Shown: piece after piece, positions 7,632 through 15,275 of the stretch
Position numbering within the stretch: position 1 is the first letter of the stretch
Layout: every line of letters begins with the position of its first letter
DNA from: Crocosphaera chwakensis CCY0110
GTDB taxonomy: Bacteria > Cyanobacteriota > Cyanobacteriia > Cyanobacteriales > Microcystaceae
NCBI RefSeq assembly: GCF_000169335.1
Contig: NZ_AAXW01000059.1
Span: forward strand, 1 to 26,245
DNA: 26,245 nucleotides
Reading direction: 5' to 3'
The notes under the pieces: model-generated
What the model saw: the letters and a program-made list of their open reading frames with translations, nothing else
Databases searched by the model: none
Told to the model about the DNA's origin: nothing
Made by a program: the position numbers and the translations under genes

Positions 7632-8822
7632 TTAACAACATTCTCCAGGGGTACAACAGTCTATATCTTCTTTAAGTTCTGTTAAATGATAATCACTGCC
7701 TTTGGTTTCTTTGGGATGACGAATTGCTTTATTTTTACAACTAAATTCTGTTGCTTCTTCGATGGGTATTTCTTGATAAGGAGGAACCCCAATAATATCT
7801 TTTTGGTAAGGGCTTTCCGCACGGGTTAAAATGTGATAAGTCTTATCACAAACTGCCATTCTTTCTCCTCGACAAAAAATATGTCCATCATCGTCTTGAA
7901 CTTGTTTCCAGGGACCTTTATAAATAATCGATTGTTTCCTTTCTAAACAAGGCCCTTCTTTCCCTTTATAAGCACGAATAGTCATAGAACGAAATTCGAT
8001 TCCATCAATAACTTGCCAAGGTTTTTCCTCTCGTTTGAGTATTTCAACTCCATAAAATCCTACCTCTTCAAACATCTTTAAAAATTCATCTTCTCGGAAT
8101 GCCCCTGCAATGCAACCACTCCATAAATCAGGATCATTTAAAATATTATCGGTAGGATCTTCGTCACAGACAATATCAGAAATAACTGCCCTTCCGCCAC
8201 GTTTTAAAACTCGATATAGTTCTTTAAATAACTGTTGTTTATCGTTAGGTTTAACCAAGTTTAAAACGCAGTTGGAAATAACAACATCAATGCTATTATT
8301 TGTCACTAAAGGAGACTCTTTGCGTAAGCGATCGCATTCACTTTCAAACTGACTTAAGTCATCTACTGATTGAATAGGATGATCCCGTAACCAAGATTCT
8401 ACTAAGTCTAAATTCAGGGTTAAGTCTTGTATCTTTCCCTTGACAAATTTAGTGTTTTTAGTTCCAATTTTGTTAGCAATTTCTTCTTGATATTTACGGG
8501 CGATGTTTAACATCTCATCATTAAAATCAACGCCAATTATGTGACCTGTTTTCCCAACTTTTTGGGCTAAAATATAACAATTTTTTCCCGTTCCCGATCC
8601 TAAATCTAAAACCGTTTCACCCTCAGCAACATAACGAGTCGGATCACCACAACCGTAATCTTTTTCGATAATTTCTTGGGGTAAAATTTCTAAATAGTTC
8701 CCCTCGTATTCAGTAGGACAACATAAACTAGGTTGTTGAACCTTTGCCCCTTCTTGATAACGATCCAGGACAGTTTTTTCAATATCATAACTAACAGAGT
8801 TTGAACTATGAGATGTTACCAT
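7632..8822 (-). CDS. arsM: Arsenite methyltransferase ArsM (arsenosugar pathway, long form)
   Basis: A 396-residue SAM-dependent methyltransferase. Motif I is VLDLGSGTG (residues 71-79), preceded by DYGCGDP (Cys58), which matches the conserved N-terminal arsenite-binding cysteine of ArsM. Two further cysteines lie in SNCVLNL and SGCIAGAF, the expected positions for As(III) binding. An additional domain of about 105 residues follows the methyltransferase core and ends in a striking CCTPGECC tail that may also hold arsenic or another thiophilic metal. Family knowledge: ArsM converts arsenite to mono- and dimethyl arsenic, here probably feeding ArsS. It is the first gene of the arsM-arsS-TVP38 operon and has a GAAGGTAG ribosome site. 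A dyad lies 42-54 bases upstream. Confidence 0.93.
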   Translation of the reverse strand: MVTSHSSNSVSYDIEKTVLDRYQEGAKVQQPSLCCPTEYEGNYLEILPQEIIEKDYGCGDPTRYVAEGETVLDLGSGTGKNCYILAQKVGKTGHIIGVDFNDEMLNIARKYQEEIANKIGTKNTKFVKGKIQDLTLNLDLVESWLRDHPIQSVDDLSQFESECDRLRKESPLVTNNSIDVVISNCVLNLVKPNDKQQLFKELYRVLKRGGRAVISDIVCDEDPTDNILNDPDLWSGCIAGAFREDEFLKMFEEVGFYGVEILKREEKPWQVIDGIEFRSMTIRAYKGKEGPCLERKQSIIYKGPWKQVQDDDGHIFCRGERMAVCDKTYHILTRAESPYQKDIIGVPPYQEIPIEEATEFSCKNKAIRHPKETKGSDYHLTELKEDIDCCTPGECC

Positions 8823-8863
8823 TTTTAGCTGTACACTACCTTCAATTAATTATACAAAAAAGC

Positions 8864-8876
8864 CAATAGACTATTG
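8864..8876. promoter_or_regulatory. CAATAG-A-CTATTG dyad between arsM and the GUN4 gene
   Basis: A perfect 6-1-6 inverted repeat sits in the 155-base divergent region, 42-54 bases upstream of the arsM start and about 100 bases before the GUN4-domain gene. The position suits an operator for arsM. It does not clearly match the ArsR/SmtB consensus, so the regulator is not assigned. Confidence 0.3.
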
Positions 8877-8977
8877 CTTCAGGAATGTAATATCATTAAA
8901 ACAGAAAGAAATGAAAATTTCCTGAGATTTGTCTGAACTTCCTTAAGATATCATTGATTGTTACTCATAACTGAATT

Positions 8978-9562
8978 ATGACTGAATCTGTAACTCCAGA
9001 AAGTAATCCCGATCTATCTGTAATTTTAAGTGAAGTACAGCTATTGAAAGAAAAAGTATTATATTTAGAAGAAAAGTTAAAATTAGTTTCAGATATTCAT
9101 AGATATAGTCAATTACAGGAATTTTTGAAAGCAGGAAAGTTCAAAGAAGCAGATCAAGAAACCAGTCGGGTGATTCTCGATGCAGTTAACCGTAGTCGGG
9201 AGGATCTTACCCCCAACGACATGAAACAACTTCCTTGTAATATTTTGCAGGTGATTGATAGACTATGGCGAGACTATAGTAGTGATCGCTTTGGGTTTAG
9301 TGTTCAGTTGCGTCTTTATCTCGAAGTAGGGGGGAGTTTAGACACCCTTCGCAGCCAAAATGTCAATATCCTAGAAAAATACGGCGATCGCGTGGGATGG
9401 CGTAAAAATGGACAATGGCAAGGCAATAACTATCATAATTGGGATTTTAGCCTATCTGCCCCACAAGGTGCGTTTCCTGCGATTTGGTGGAAGTCTCCTT
9501 ATGGATTTAAAATGGCAACTTTTTGCTTTATGCGTTTAATTGAATGTGAGTTAGTGCAATGA
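8978..9562 (+). CDS. GUN4 domain-containing protein (not the canonical Gun4)
   Basis: A 194-residue soluble protein. Residues about 12-40 form a short coiled coil (LSEVQLLKEKVLYLEEKLKL), and residues 42-190 are a GUN4 domain: LQEFLKAGKFKEADQETSRV, IDRLWRDYSSDRFGFSVQ, YGDRVGWRK, NWDFSLSAPQGAFPAIWW. Known Gun4 binds protoporphyrin/Mg-protoporphyrin and activates Mg-chelatase. Canonical Gun4 has an N-terminal helical bundle, which is replaced here by a coiled coil, so this is a GUN4 paralogue that may bind tetrapyrroles for another purpose. Its stop overlaps the next ATG by four bases (ATGA at 9559), so the secreted protein that follows is translationally coupled to it. It is divergent from arsM. 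Confidence 0.9.
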   Translation: MTESVTPESNPDLSVILSEVQLLKEKVLYLEEKLKLVSDIHRYSQLQEFLKAGKFKEADQETSRVILDAVNRSREDLTPNDMKQLPCNILQVIDRLWRDYSSDRFGFSVQLRLYLEVGGSLDTLRSQNVNILEKYGDRVGWRKNGQWQGNNYHNWDFSLSAPQGAFPAIWWKSPYGFKMATFCFMRLIECELVQ

Positions 9563-10215
9563 AAAAGATTATCTTGTCTATCATTGTTTTGAATTGTTTC
9601 TATTATCCTCTCGGACAAATATTAGCCCAAGGAAGACTAGATCGCCCAACTTTTTTTAGGGATGGACAACAGTTAATGGATCAAGAAATCCAACGATTGC
9701 AACAACAATCCGAATCTAATAATATCGAACATCCTTCCCAATTATTAACCATTGAGACAGAAGAACTTCGTTGGCAAAAATTTGTTTTTCAAGATGGCAA
9801 TTTTTCGGTTTGGATACCCCAAGGAATACAAAGTTCTGAAGCAGTTTCTATCGAGTTAGAAGATAGTAATTTATTGTTTGAAGTGTTAGCCAGTCATCCC
9901 CAAAATTATCGCTTTGTGGCTGCTTATTCTGATAGATTAACTTCCAATCAAATCGCCAATAAAGAACAATTACTTGATGAAGTTAAACAGGGAATTGTTA
10001 AAAAAACAAACTTTACTTTAATCACTGATAAAAATATTACCTTTGAGACTGATATCGGTAAAGAATTAACCATGAAAAATGAAGATGAATTAATTAGTTT
10101 TCGAGTTTATTTAATTAATGATAGAATTTATGTTTTAGCAGCAGCTAGTCCAACTCAAAGCGATGCTATTTCTGAAACAATTATTAGTTTTTTTGATTCT
10201 TTTCGTCTTTTATAA
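9559..10215 (+). CDS. Secreted protein of unknown function, coupled to the GUN4 gene
   Basis: A 218-residue protein with an N-terminal signal peptide (KK, then IILSIIVLNCFYYPLGQILA, with a likely cleavage near residue 23). After a Gln-rich helical stretch (residues about 38-50), residues 70-218 form an alpha/beta domain (FQDGNFSVWIPQG near residue 85). This recalls PsbP/Mog1-like folds in pattern only, and I do not claim membership. There are no catalytic motifs or cysteines in the mature part, and no membrane anchor after the signal. It should be periplasmic or lumenal. The ATGA overlap with the upstream GUN4-domain gene argues for a common role with it. Confidence 0.75.
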   Translation: MKKIILSIIVLNCFYYPLGQILAQGRLDRPTFFRDGQQLMDQEIQRLQQQSESNNIEHPSQLLTIETEELRWQKFVFQDGNFSVWIPQGIQSSEAVSIELEDSNLLFEVLASHPQNYRFVAAYSDRLTSNQIANKEQLLDEVKQGIVKKTNFTLITDKNITFETDIGKELTMKNEDELISFRVYLINDRIYVLAAASPTQSDAISETIISFFDSFRLL

Positions 10216-10226
10216 GCCCTTTTTTA

Positions 10227-10382
10227 TTAAAAATTCTTTTTAGTTTTCCGCATTCCTTTCGTTAAATAAGCTAAGACAAAAACAGTTAATCCCATCATAG
10301 CAACATTAAAATATTGAGTAGTTAAAGTTACGGTTATAATTAAGAATAAACCTAATAACCAAGTTGGGAATTTTGAAGACAT
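10227..10382 (-). CDS. 51-residue single-helix membrane protein
   Basis: This small gene starts at ATG 10382 with a strong ribosome site (GAGGTGAGG, about 5-12 bases upstream) and ends at TAA 10227. The product begins MSSKFPTWLLGLFLIITVTL, continues hydrophobic to about residue 40 (GLTVFVLAYLTKGM) and ends in a lysine-rich tail, giving one or two membrane helices with a cytoplasmic positive end. I do not recognise the family. It converges with the secreted-protein gene, with stops 12 bases apart, and diverges from the pentapeptide-repeat gene. Confidence 0.6.
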   Translation of the reverse strand: MSSKFPTWLLGLFLIITVTLTTQYFNVAMMGLTVFVLAYLTKGMRKTKKNF

Positions 10383-10486
10383 TTAGCCTCACCTCTGATC
10401 TAGATATTATTTATTTTAACAGAATTAAAACTGATGTTAATTAAAGGCAACAGATAACTATAGCAGAAACGAAACCCAACAATATT

Positions 10487-11020
10487 ATGGATATTACTGC
10501 TGAAGAATTGCTTGAACTCTATGGTCTTGGAGAAAGAGATTTCTCTGGAGTCAATATTTCGGGAATTATATTGAGAGGTGTAGAATTGCCCAGAATAAGA
10601 CTCCACAAAGCCAATTTGAGTGGGGCTGATTTGATTGGCTCCGACTTCAGTTATGCTGGGTTGAATGAGTCTGATCTCAGTTTTGCCAAGCTCAGAAGAA
10701 TTAATCTTAGTTATGCTGCCATACTCTATGCTAACCTCGAAGGGGCTGACTTGAGTTATGCTCATTTGTTGGGAACTGATTTGTCTCATTCCAATTTGTG
10801 GAGAGCCAATTTTCAAATCGCTAGATTGAACAATGCTAGGTTGTGCGATACTGAAATTGGTCATGCCAACTTTGAAGACACGACTTTGATCGGAACTAAC
10901 TTTGAAGGAGCCAAAATCAATAGTGTTATTCCTCGTGGAACCTTGATGATTTCTCCTGTTACCTACTGGGGTACTATTATGCCTGATGGGAGTGTTTTCA
11001 AAAGGCCCTATCAAGGATGA
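10487..11020 (+). CDS. Pentapeptide-repeat protein
   Basis: A 177-residue protein with roughly twenty tandem A(D/N)LxX pentapeptides from about residue 18 to 148 (for example ANLSGADLIGSDFSYAGL and ANFEDTTLIGTNFEGAKI). These should form a right-handed quadrilateral beta-helix. The N-terminus MDITAEELLELYGLGERDFS is the cap usual for cyanobacterial pentapeptide proteins, and the C-terminus ends in PDGSVFKRPYQG, a common closing motif. There is no signal peptide. Function is unknown; family members range from DNA-gyrase mimics to lumenal proteins. The ATG lies inside a 17-base sequence (10471-10487) repeated at 11402-11418, and no Shine-Dalgarno is seen. Confidence 0.9.
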   Translation: MDITAEELLELYGLGERDFSGVNISGIILRGVELPRIRLHKANLSGADLIGSDFSYAGLNESDLSFAKLRRINLSYAAILYANLEGADLSYAHLLGTDLSHSNLWRANFQIARLNNARLCDTEIGHANFEDTTLIGTNFEGAKINSVIPRGTLMISPVTYWGTIMPDGSVFKRPYQG

Positions 11021-11135
11021 TACTTCTGTAAGAGTTTCTTTTGCTAAAAGAGATGACTTTAAAGAAATATGCTCTCTAGCTTTTGCATTAATTATATCTC
11101 GTGTTTTGGCATTAAGATATGAAAAGAATTTCAAA

Positions 11136-11411
11136 TTAGTAGCTTTCTCAAATTCTCTAACACCAACTGACTAATTTTCCCAATTTCTCCATTCCGTTTC
11201 ATTCTGTATAGATTCTGTATAGATATAGTATGATCGCTAATCTCGTAGATTGGATTGAGGAATGAAACCCAACTTAGTAGCTTTCTCAAATTCTCTAACA
11301 CCAACTGACTAATTTTCCCAATTTCTCCATTCCGTTTCATTCTGTATAGATTCTGTATAGATATAGTATGATCGCTAATCTCGTAGATTGGATTGAGGAA
11401 TGAAACCCAAC
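11136..11411. repeat. Perfect 138-bp tandem duplication
   Basis: Two head-to-tail copies, 11136-11273 and 11274-11411, are identical over all 138 bases. Bases just outside differ, so the boundaries are exact. Each copy contains an internal 11-bp direct repeat (ATTCTGTATAG twice) and ends in GATTGAGGAATGAAACCCAAC, a degenerate form of a GGTTGAGGAACGAAACCCAAC-type repeat common in cyanobacteria. Open frames across it on either strand look non-genic. The identity implies a very recent event. Confidence 0.95.
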
Positions 11412-11486
11412 GATATTAGGAACTGTAAAGTGAGCATTGCCCACCCTACAAGGTTTCATACTTCTATTTATCCCAAAGAGATAACA
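11412..11486. other. Repeat-like intergenic tail with a hairpin
   Basis: After the tandem duplication comes TGAGCATTGCCCACCCTAC (about 11431-11449), a degenerate half of the GGGTGGGCA-TGCCCACCC-type hairpin often seen in cyanobacterial intergenic DNA. Nothing else is visible before the convergent baeRF3 gene. Confidence 0.4.
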
Positions 11487-12674
11487 TTAATTAGTTACCT
11501 TAACTCCATAATTCACAACAGGATAACGAAAAATAGCTGCTGCTGAAGAGTTATTAGGTAAAGTATTTTTATCCATTAAGTAGACTTCTCCTCCTTGTTT
11601 AACCGTATGAAAAGCGGCCAACTCTAACAAGTCATTACTCTGAAGACTTCTTTCAGAATGAATATCTAACTCGTAATTATTAGGATCAAATTGACCCCAT
11701 TTTTCTTCATTTTCTGCCAACATCAATGTATCAATTTGACCATTATAAGCAGCCGTTAGAATCTTTGATAAGTGATCGCTCGCTTCACCGATTCCTTGTT
11801 TTTCTTGATACTCTTCTATGCTTTCTTGTTGTTTATGGTTTAACGCTTTGTGTAAAATTGGTAATGCTTGTTCATGTAATTCTTGGGGTAATAACGTCTC
11901 TGGATTTCCAATAATTGCGTCTTTAACCAGATTCGGATAAGAACTGATATCTTGAAACATTGAGATAAGATAATCTACCCCTGCCAACATTAAAGGAGTA
12001 TGCTTATCTACTGGTAATAAAGACATTAAACCACTATCAATGGCTTGAAAATAACGCTGAATTTCATCTTTATTATCCGTTGTTCCTACTCCATGACCAT
12101 GATAAATGGGTTGAGAATTACCGCCACTAGAACCACTATGAAACTGTAGTTGTTTTTCTGGATCATCGTAACGTAATGCTTCAGCTAAACTGCTAGGCAT
12201 ATCGTCCAATTCCATCGATTTAATATCATGGCGATTACCTTTAAATAAGCGAACCTCATTTTGACTCAAAGCCAACAAATAAAACGGTTGATTAAGGTTA
12301 ATAAAACGCATTAACGGTTTAATGTAAAAATGATCAGCAACTATCGCCATTTCTTCAAAAGAGGTAGGTAGACGATAAGTTTGCCAAAAATTAGAACTAC
12401 AAAAAACGCCTAAACCTAAGTCTTGATGTTCCCAAAAATAGTTTTCTCTGTCATCGAGTAATTCATAAGCTGGTTGCAGTAAAGCGTCAATATCTTTCTC
12501 TCCTAAACCGCGATCGCTTAGATTATCTTGAACTTGCTGAATCAGATTTTTGAAGCGAATAAAGTTTTGTTGTGTTTCTGCTCCTTTTTTGTAAGTGGGT
12601 AAATAAATTGATATACATAAATCACTTTTATGATCTAATAAGGGTTGTAAATCGAGATTAAATAATGATTCCAT
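11487..12674 (-). CDS. baeRF3 domain protein (bacterial relative of eRF1)
   Basis: A 395-residue soluble protein. The early LCISIYLPTYKKG strand, the LGLGVFCSSNFWQTYRLP and FYLLALSQNEVRLFKGNRHD segments, and the central GHGVGT loop followed by YFQAIDSGLMSLL match the bacterial archaeo-eukaryotic release factor family (baeRF3, Bac_rf). Family knowledge: these keep an eRF1/Pelota-like fold and are proposed to act at ribosomes or in stress, but no biochemical activity is established. The C-terminal domain contains a GQIDTLMLAENEEKWG motif and ends with AAAIFRYPV. It lies 175 bases downstream of TIGR02587 on the same strand and is the last gene of a run of five minus-strand genes. Confidence 0.82.
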   Translation of the reverse strand: MESLFNLDLQPLLDHKSDLCISIYLPTYKKGAETQQNFIRFKNLIQQVQDNLSDRGLGEKDIDALLQPAYELLDDRENYFWEHQDLGLGVFCSSNFWQTYRLPTSFEEMAIVADHFYIKPLMRFINLNQPFYLLALSQNEVRLFKGNRHDIKSMELDDMPSSLAEALRYDDPEKQLQFHSGSSGGNSQPIYHGHGVGTTDNKDEIQRYFQAIDSGLMSLLPVDKHTPLMLAGVDYLISMFQDISSYPNLVKDAIIGNPETLLPQELHEQALPILHKALNHKQQESIEEYQEKQGIGEASDHLSKILTAAYNGQIDTLMLAENEEKWGQFDPNNYELDIHSERSLQSNDLLELAAFHTVKQGGEVYLMDKNTLPNNSSAAAIFRYPVVNYGVKVTN

Positions 12675-12849
12675 AGTTAGGCTCTAAAAAATTCTACAAT
12701 TCTACAGACGGTAAATTATTTTGGCTTTCTGCTCTCTTTCAGTCTTAAATACTTAAACAGTAATTAACATATTCAAAGACTTATCCATTCCACTTTCTAT
12801 TGAAACTAACTTTCCCCACCTCATCCATCTTTCTTTAGAAAGAAATTTT

Positions 12850-13659
12850 TTAAATAGCAATACGCCCGGCTGCCCCACCAATAGCAGCAGGAAGACCTAA
12901 AATAATGGTATATTGTAACCACAAAAACCACGGCATATCAAAATTTAATTGTTGAAAAAACAAAAGCATTAATCCTGATGTGAATAAAGCAATTAAATAA
13001 GAAATAACTGTTTCCGTTTCAGGGGTTTGAAACAAACCTTGTTGTTTTCTGCGCTTAGCTTGATCAGTAAAACCGGCAGCAAAAACAATCATATAAGAAA
13101 TTAACAAAGATGCCATCATTAGAATAATTAACCAAGGTGGAGAAGCTGTTACTGCCAAAACTCGAACTTCATCCGTGGGGGCAATACTAAAGGCCACGAT
13201 CATCGCACCCATAAAACTGGCACTAATATCGGCTAAGGTTTCATTAACCTGAACTTGTTGTTTATTACCTCGTTTTTTTCCAGATGTATCCTCTTGGGAA
13301 ACCGATTTTTTCGGCTCTCCATCCAATAAAACGCGAGACAAGGCTGTACCAATAGCAAAAGGAACTGTTTCAAAGATGATCTTACCTAATACCTCTTCTA
13401 AAGGAGTAGTCGGGGTTATCTTTTGCAAGAGTAAAAGGGTGAAACTGGCACAACAACAGCCGATAGCTAAAGCTTCACTGCTTTCTAAGATGGCATCAGT
13501 CCATCCTTTTCGTTTTTTGCGACGAAAGCCCTCTATAGAATTTAAACTGAAAATTACTAAATAAGTGATCAACAAAATCAATAGCATCAAAGACGAATCA
13601 ACTCTAGAGCCAATCAACCATACCTCCATGGTATAAACCAGGGGAATGCCAAATAACAA
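12850..13659 (-). CDS. TIGR02587 (DUF2391) family membrane protein with an odd start
   Basis: A roughly 270-residue integral membrane protein with about seven helices, beginning LFGIPLVYTMEVWLIG, the signature of TIGR02587/DUF2391. A basic cytoplasmic loop (around residues 115-135) precedes FMGAMIVAFSIAPTDE. The listed start is TTG at 13659, preceded by AGGGGGA. The frame stays open upstream and reads IIKQTWKKELDEIIRGASGG, which looks like the natural N-terminus. No ATG, GTG or TTG occurs there, only ATT at 13719, six bases after AGGTGA. So the real start may be ATT, or the original start was lost. It lies 68 bases after the FAD-Rieske gene and the two are probably co-transcribed. Function is unknown; the family often sits beside TIGR02588, as here. 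Confidence 0.82.
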   Translation of the reverse strand: MLFGIPLVYTMEVWLIGSRVDSSLMLLILLITYLVIFSLNSIEGFRRKKRKGWTDAILESSEALAIGCCCASFTLLLLQKITPTTPLEEVLGKIIFETVPFAIGTALSRVLLDGEPKKSVSQEDTSGKKRGNKQQVQVNETLADISASFMGAMIVAFSIAPTDEVRVLAVTASPPWLIILMMASLLISYMIVFAAGFTDQAKRRKQQGLFQTPETETVISYLIALFTSGLMLLFFQQLNFDMPWFLWLQYTIILGLPAAIGGAAGRIAI

Positions 13660-13727
13660 TCCCCCTGATGCTCCACGGATAATCTCATCTAGTTCTTTTT
13701 TCCAAGTCTGTTTGATAATTTTATCAC

Positions 13728-15275
13728 CTATACAGAAACAACTTGACCTTCTTGATCTTCTGAGATTTGAAGATTAGATAAATCTTTCGTCGCAGGACCA
13801 TGAAGCACTTGGCCGTTACAATCAAAACGCGCCCCATGACAAGGACAGTCCCAACTCTTTTCCGCATCATTCCAATTAACGACACAACCTAAATGAGAAC
13901 AGACCGCAGAAACAGCATGGAACGTATTCTTTTCATCTCGATAGACAGCCACTTGCTCCCCGTCCACATCTACGACTTTACCATCTCCTGGATTAATCTC
14001 ACTCAGAGAATCTTGTCGTCCTTTGAGGCGATCGCCGATCCAATGAATGGCCACGTCGGCATTTTGTTTAATGGAAGTCTTAGAAACAAATGGGGTAGCA
14101 CGGGTTGAATCATATAAATTTAACCAAGGATTTTCTTTCTCTAAAATCATATCTGACAAGAGCATCCCTGATAAAGTCCCTTTGGTCATTCCCCATAAAC
14201 TTAAGCCAGTTGCCACATAAATATGATGATGGAGGGGCGTTAATTTACCAATGTAAGGCAGTTTATCAAAGGAAACCATATCTTGAGACGACCAGCGATA
14301 ATCGATGGAATTGACTCCAAATCGAGCGCGTGCGTACTCTTCAAGTGGAACAAAACGTTTGTTTGTTTCGGTGACTTCTCCGGTTTTGTGACCTTCACCT
14401 CCAACTAATAGTAGTAAGCGACCATTATAAGGGGTTGTACGAATGGAACGATACTTATCTCCTGTGCCGATAAACATTCCTTCGGGGGCGTTTTCTGGCT
14501 CAATGGGCGCACCAATTAAATAAGAGCGTTTTGGGTAAGCTTTGGCAAAAAAGAGTCCTTGATCGAGAATAGGAATATTCGTGGCAACGATAACGTCTTT
14601 TGCTGTAATTTTCCCTCGACGGGTTTCTACTCGACAAGCGGTTTTTTCTTCTTTGACATCTTCGACTCTGGTTTCTTCAAAGAGATAACTACCGTCTCCT
14701 GGAATACTTTTGGCTAAATGCAGTAAATATTTACGGACGTGAAATTGAGCTTGGTTTTCAAATTGAATGGCACCTGAAATGGGAAAAGGAAGAGACGTTG
14801 TTTTGACAAAAGAAGCCGGTAGCCCTAAAGACTGCGCTGCCTCAACTTCTGCTTCTATTTTTTCTAGTTGTTTGACAGACTCAGCAAAAGTGTAGGAATT
14901 TTGGCGACTAAAATCACAATCAATTTGCTCGGTTTGGACTAAGTTTGCAATATATTCGAGGGCTGCTTGATTAGAGTCAGCATAGAGTTTTGCCTTTTCT
15001 TGTCCTAATTCAGCGATTAAATCTTGATAAATAAGTTGATGCAATGAGGTAATTTTAGCGGTTGTGTGACCACTTACCCCAGTGGCTACTTTTTTAGATT
15101 CAATGACAGCAACGGTTTTACCCGCTTTTTTCAGCCGATGGGCTGCGGTTAAGCCGACGATTCCAGCCCCGACAATAGCAACATCCACGGAGATATTTTC
15201 AATAAATTCTGAATTATTTATTTGTGAAGTAGAATCGATCCAGTAAGAAATCGGTTTTGTAGATAGAGATGACAT
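13728..15275 (-). CDS. FAD-dependent oxidoreductase with C-terminal Rieske [2Fe-2S] domain
   Basis: A 515-residue two-domain enzyme. Residues 31-380 are a DAO-type FAD domain opening with DVAIVGAGIVGLTAAHRL (GAGIVG, residues 36-41). A linker leads to a Rieske domain whose cluster ligands are CSH (Cys459, His461) and CPCH (Cys477, His480). No signal peptide is visible, so it is probably cytosolic. Family knowledge: this architecture, often annotated FAD-dependent oxidoreductase/Rieske protein, is common but its substrate is unknown; electron flow between FAD and the iron-sulfur cluster is expected. It sits in the minus-strand stress-like cluster, upstream of TIGR02587. A motif shared with the TIGR02588 upstream region lies 148 bases before its ATG. 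Confidence 0.92.
   Translation of the reverse strand: MSSLSTKPISYWIDSTSQINNSEFIENISVDVAIVGAGIVGLTAAHRLKKAGKTVAVIESKKVATGVSGHTTAKITSLHQLIYQDLIAELGQEKAKLYADSNQAALEYIANLVQTEQIDCDFSRQNSYTFAESVKQLEKIEAEVEAAQSLGLPASFVKTTSLPFPISGAIQFENQAQFHVRKYLLHLAKSIPGDGSYLFEETRVEDVKEEKTACRVETRRGKITAKDVIVATNIPILDQGLFFAKAYPKRSYLIGAPIEPENAPEGMFIGTGDKYRSIRTTPYNGRLLLLVGGEGHKTGEVTETNKRFVPLEEYARARFGVNSIDYRWSSQDMVSFDKLPYIGKLTPLHHHIYVATGLSLWGMTKGTLSGMLLSDMILEKENPWLNLYDSTRATPFVSKTSIKQNADVAIHWIGDRLKGRQDSLSEINPGDGKVVDVDGEQVAVYRDEKNTFHAVSAVCSHLGCVVNWNDAEKSWDCPCHGARFDCNGQVLHGPATKDLSNLQISEDQEGQVVSV

Noticed and set aside
8978..9562. Canonical Gun4 (Mg-chelatase activator)
   Set aside because: The GUN4 domain is present, but the N-terminal helical bundle is missing and a coiled coil stands in its place.
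10400..11134. 244-codon minus-strand frame across the pentapeptide-repeat gene
   Set aside because: It is antisense to a clear pentapeptide-repeat protein; the long frame arises from the periodic base composition of the repeats.
10986..11174. Plus-strand 62-codon frame after the pentapeptide gene
   Set aside because: It starts inside the preceding gene and runs into the tandem repeat; no support for coding.
11131..11340. Minus-strand 69-codon frame with an internal repeated peptide
   Set aside because: The repeat is explained by the 138-bp tandem duplication; no ribosome site or homologue-like pattern was seen.
12827..12848. Terminator after TIGR02587 (TTTCTTTAGAAAGAAA palindrome)
   Set aside because: The loop would be too small and no T-run follows on the minus strand.
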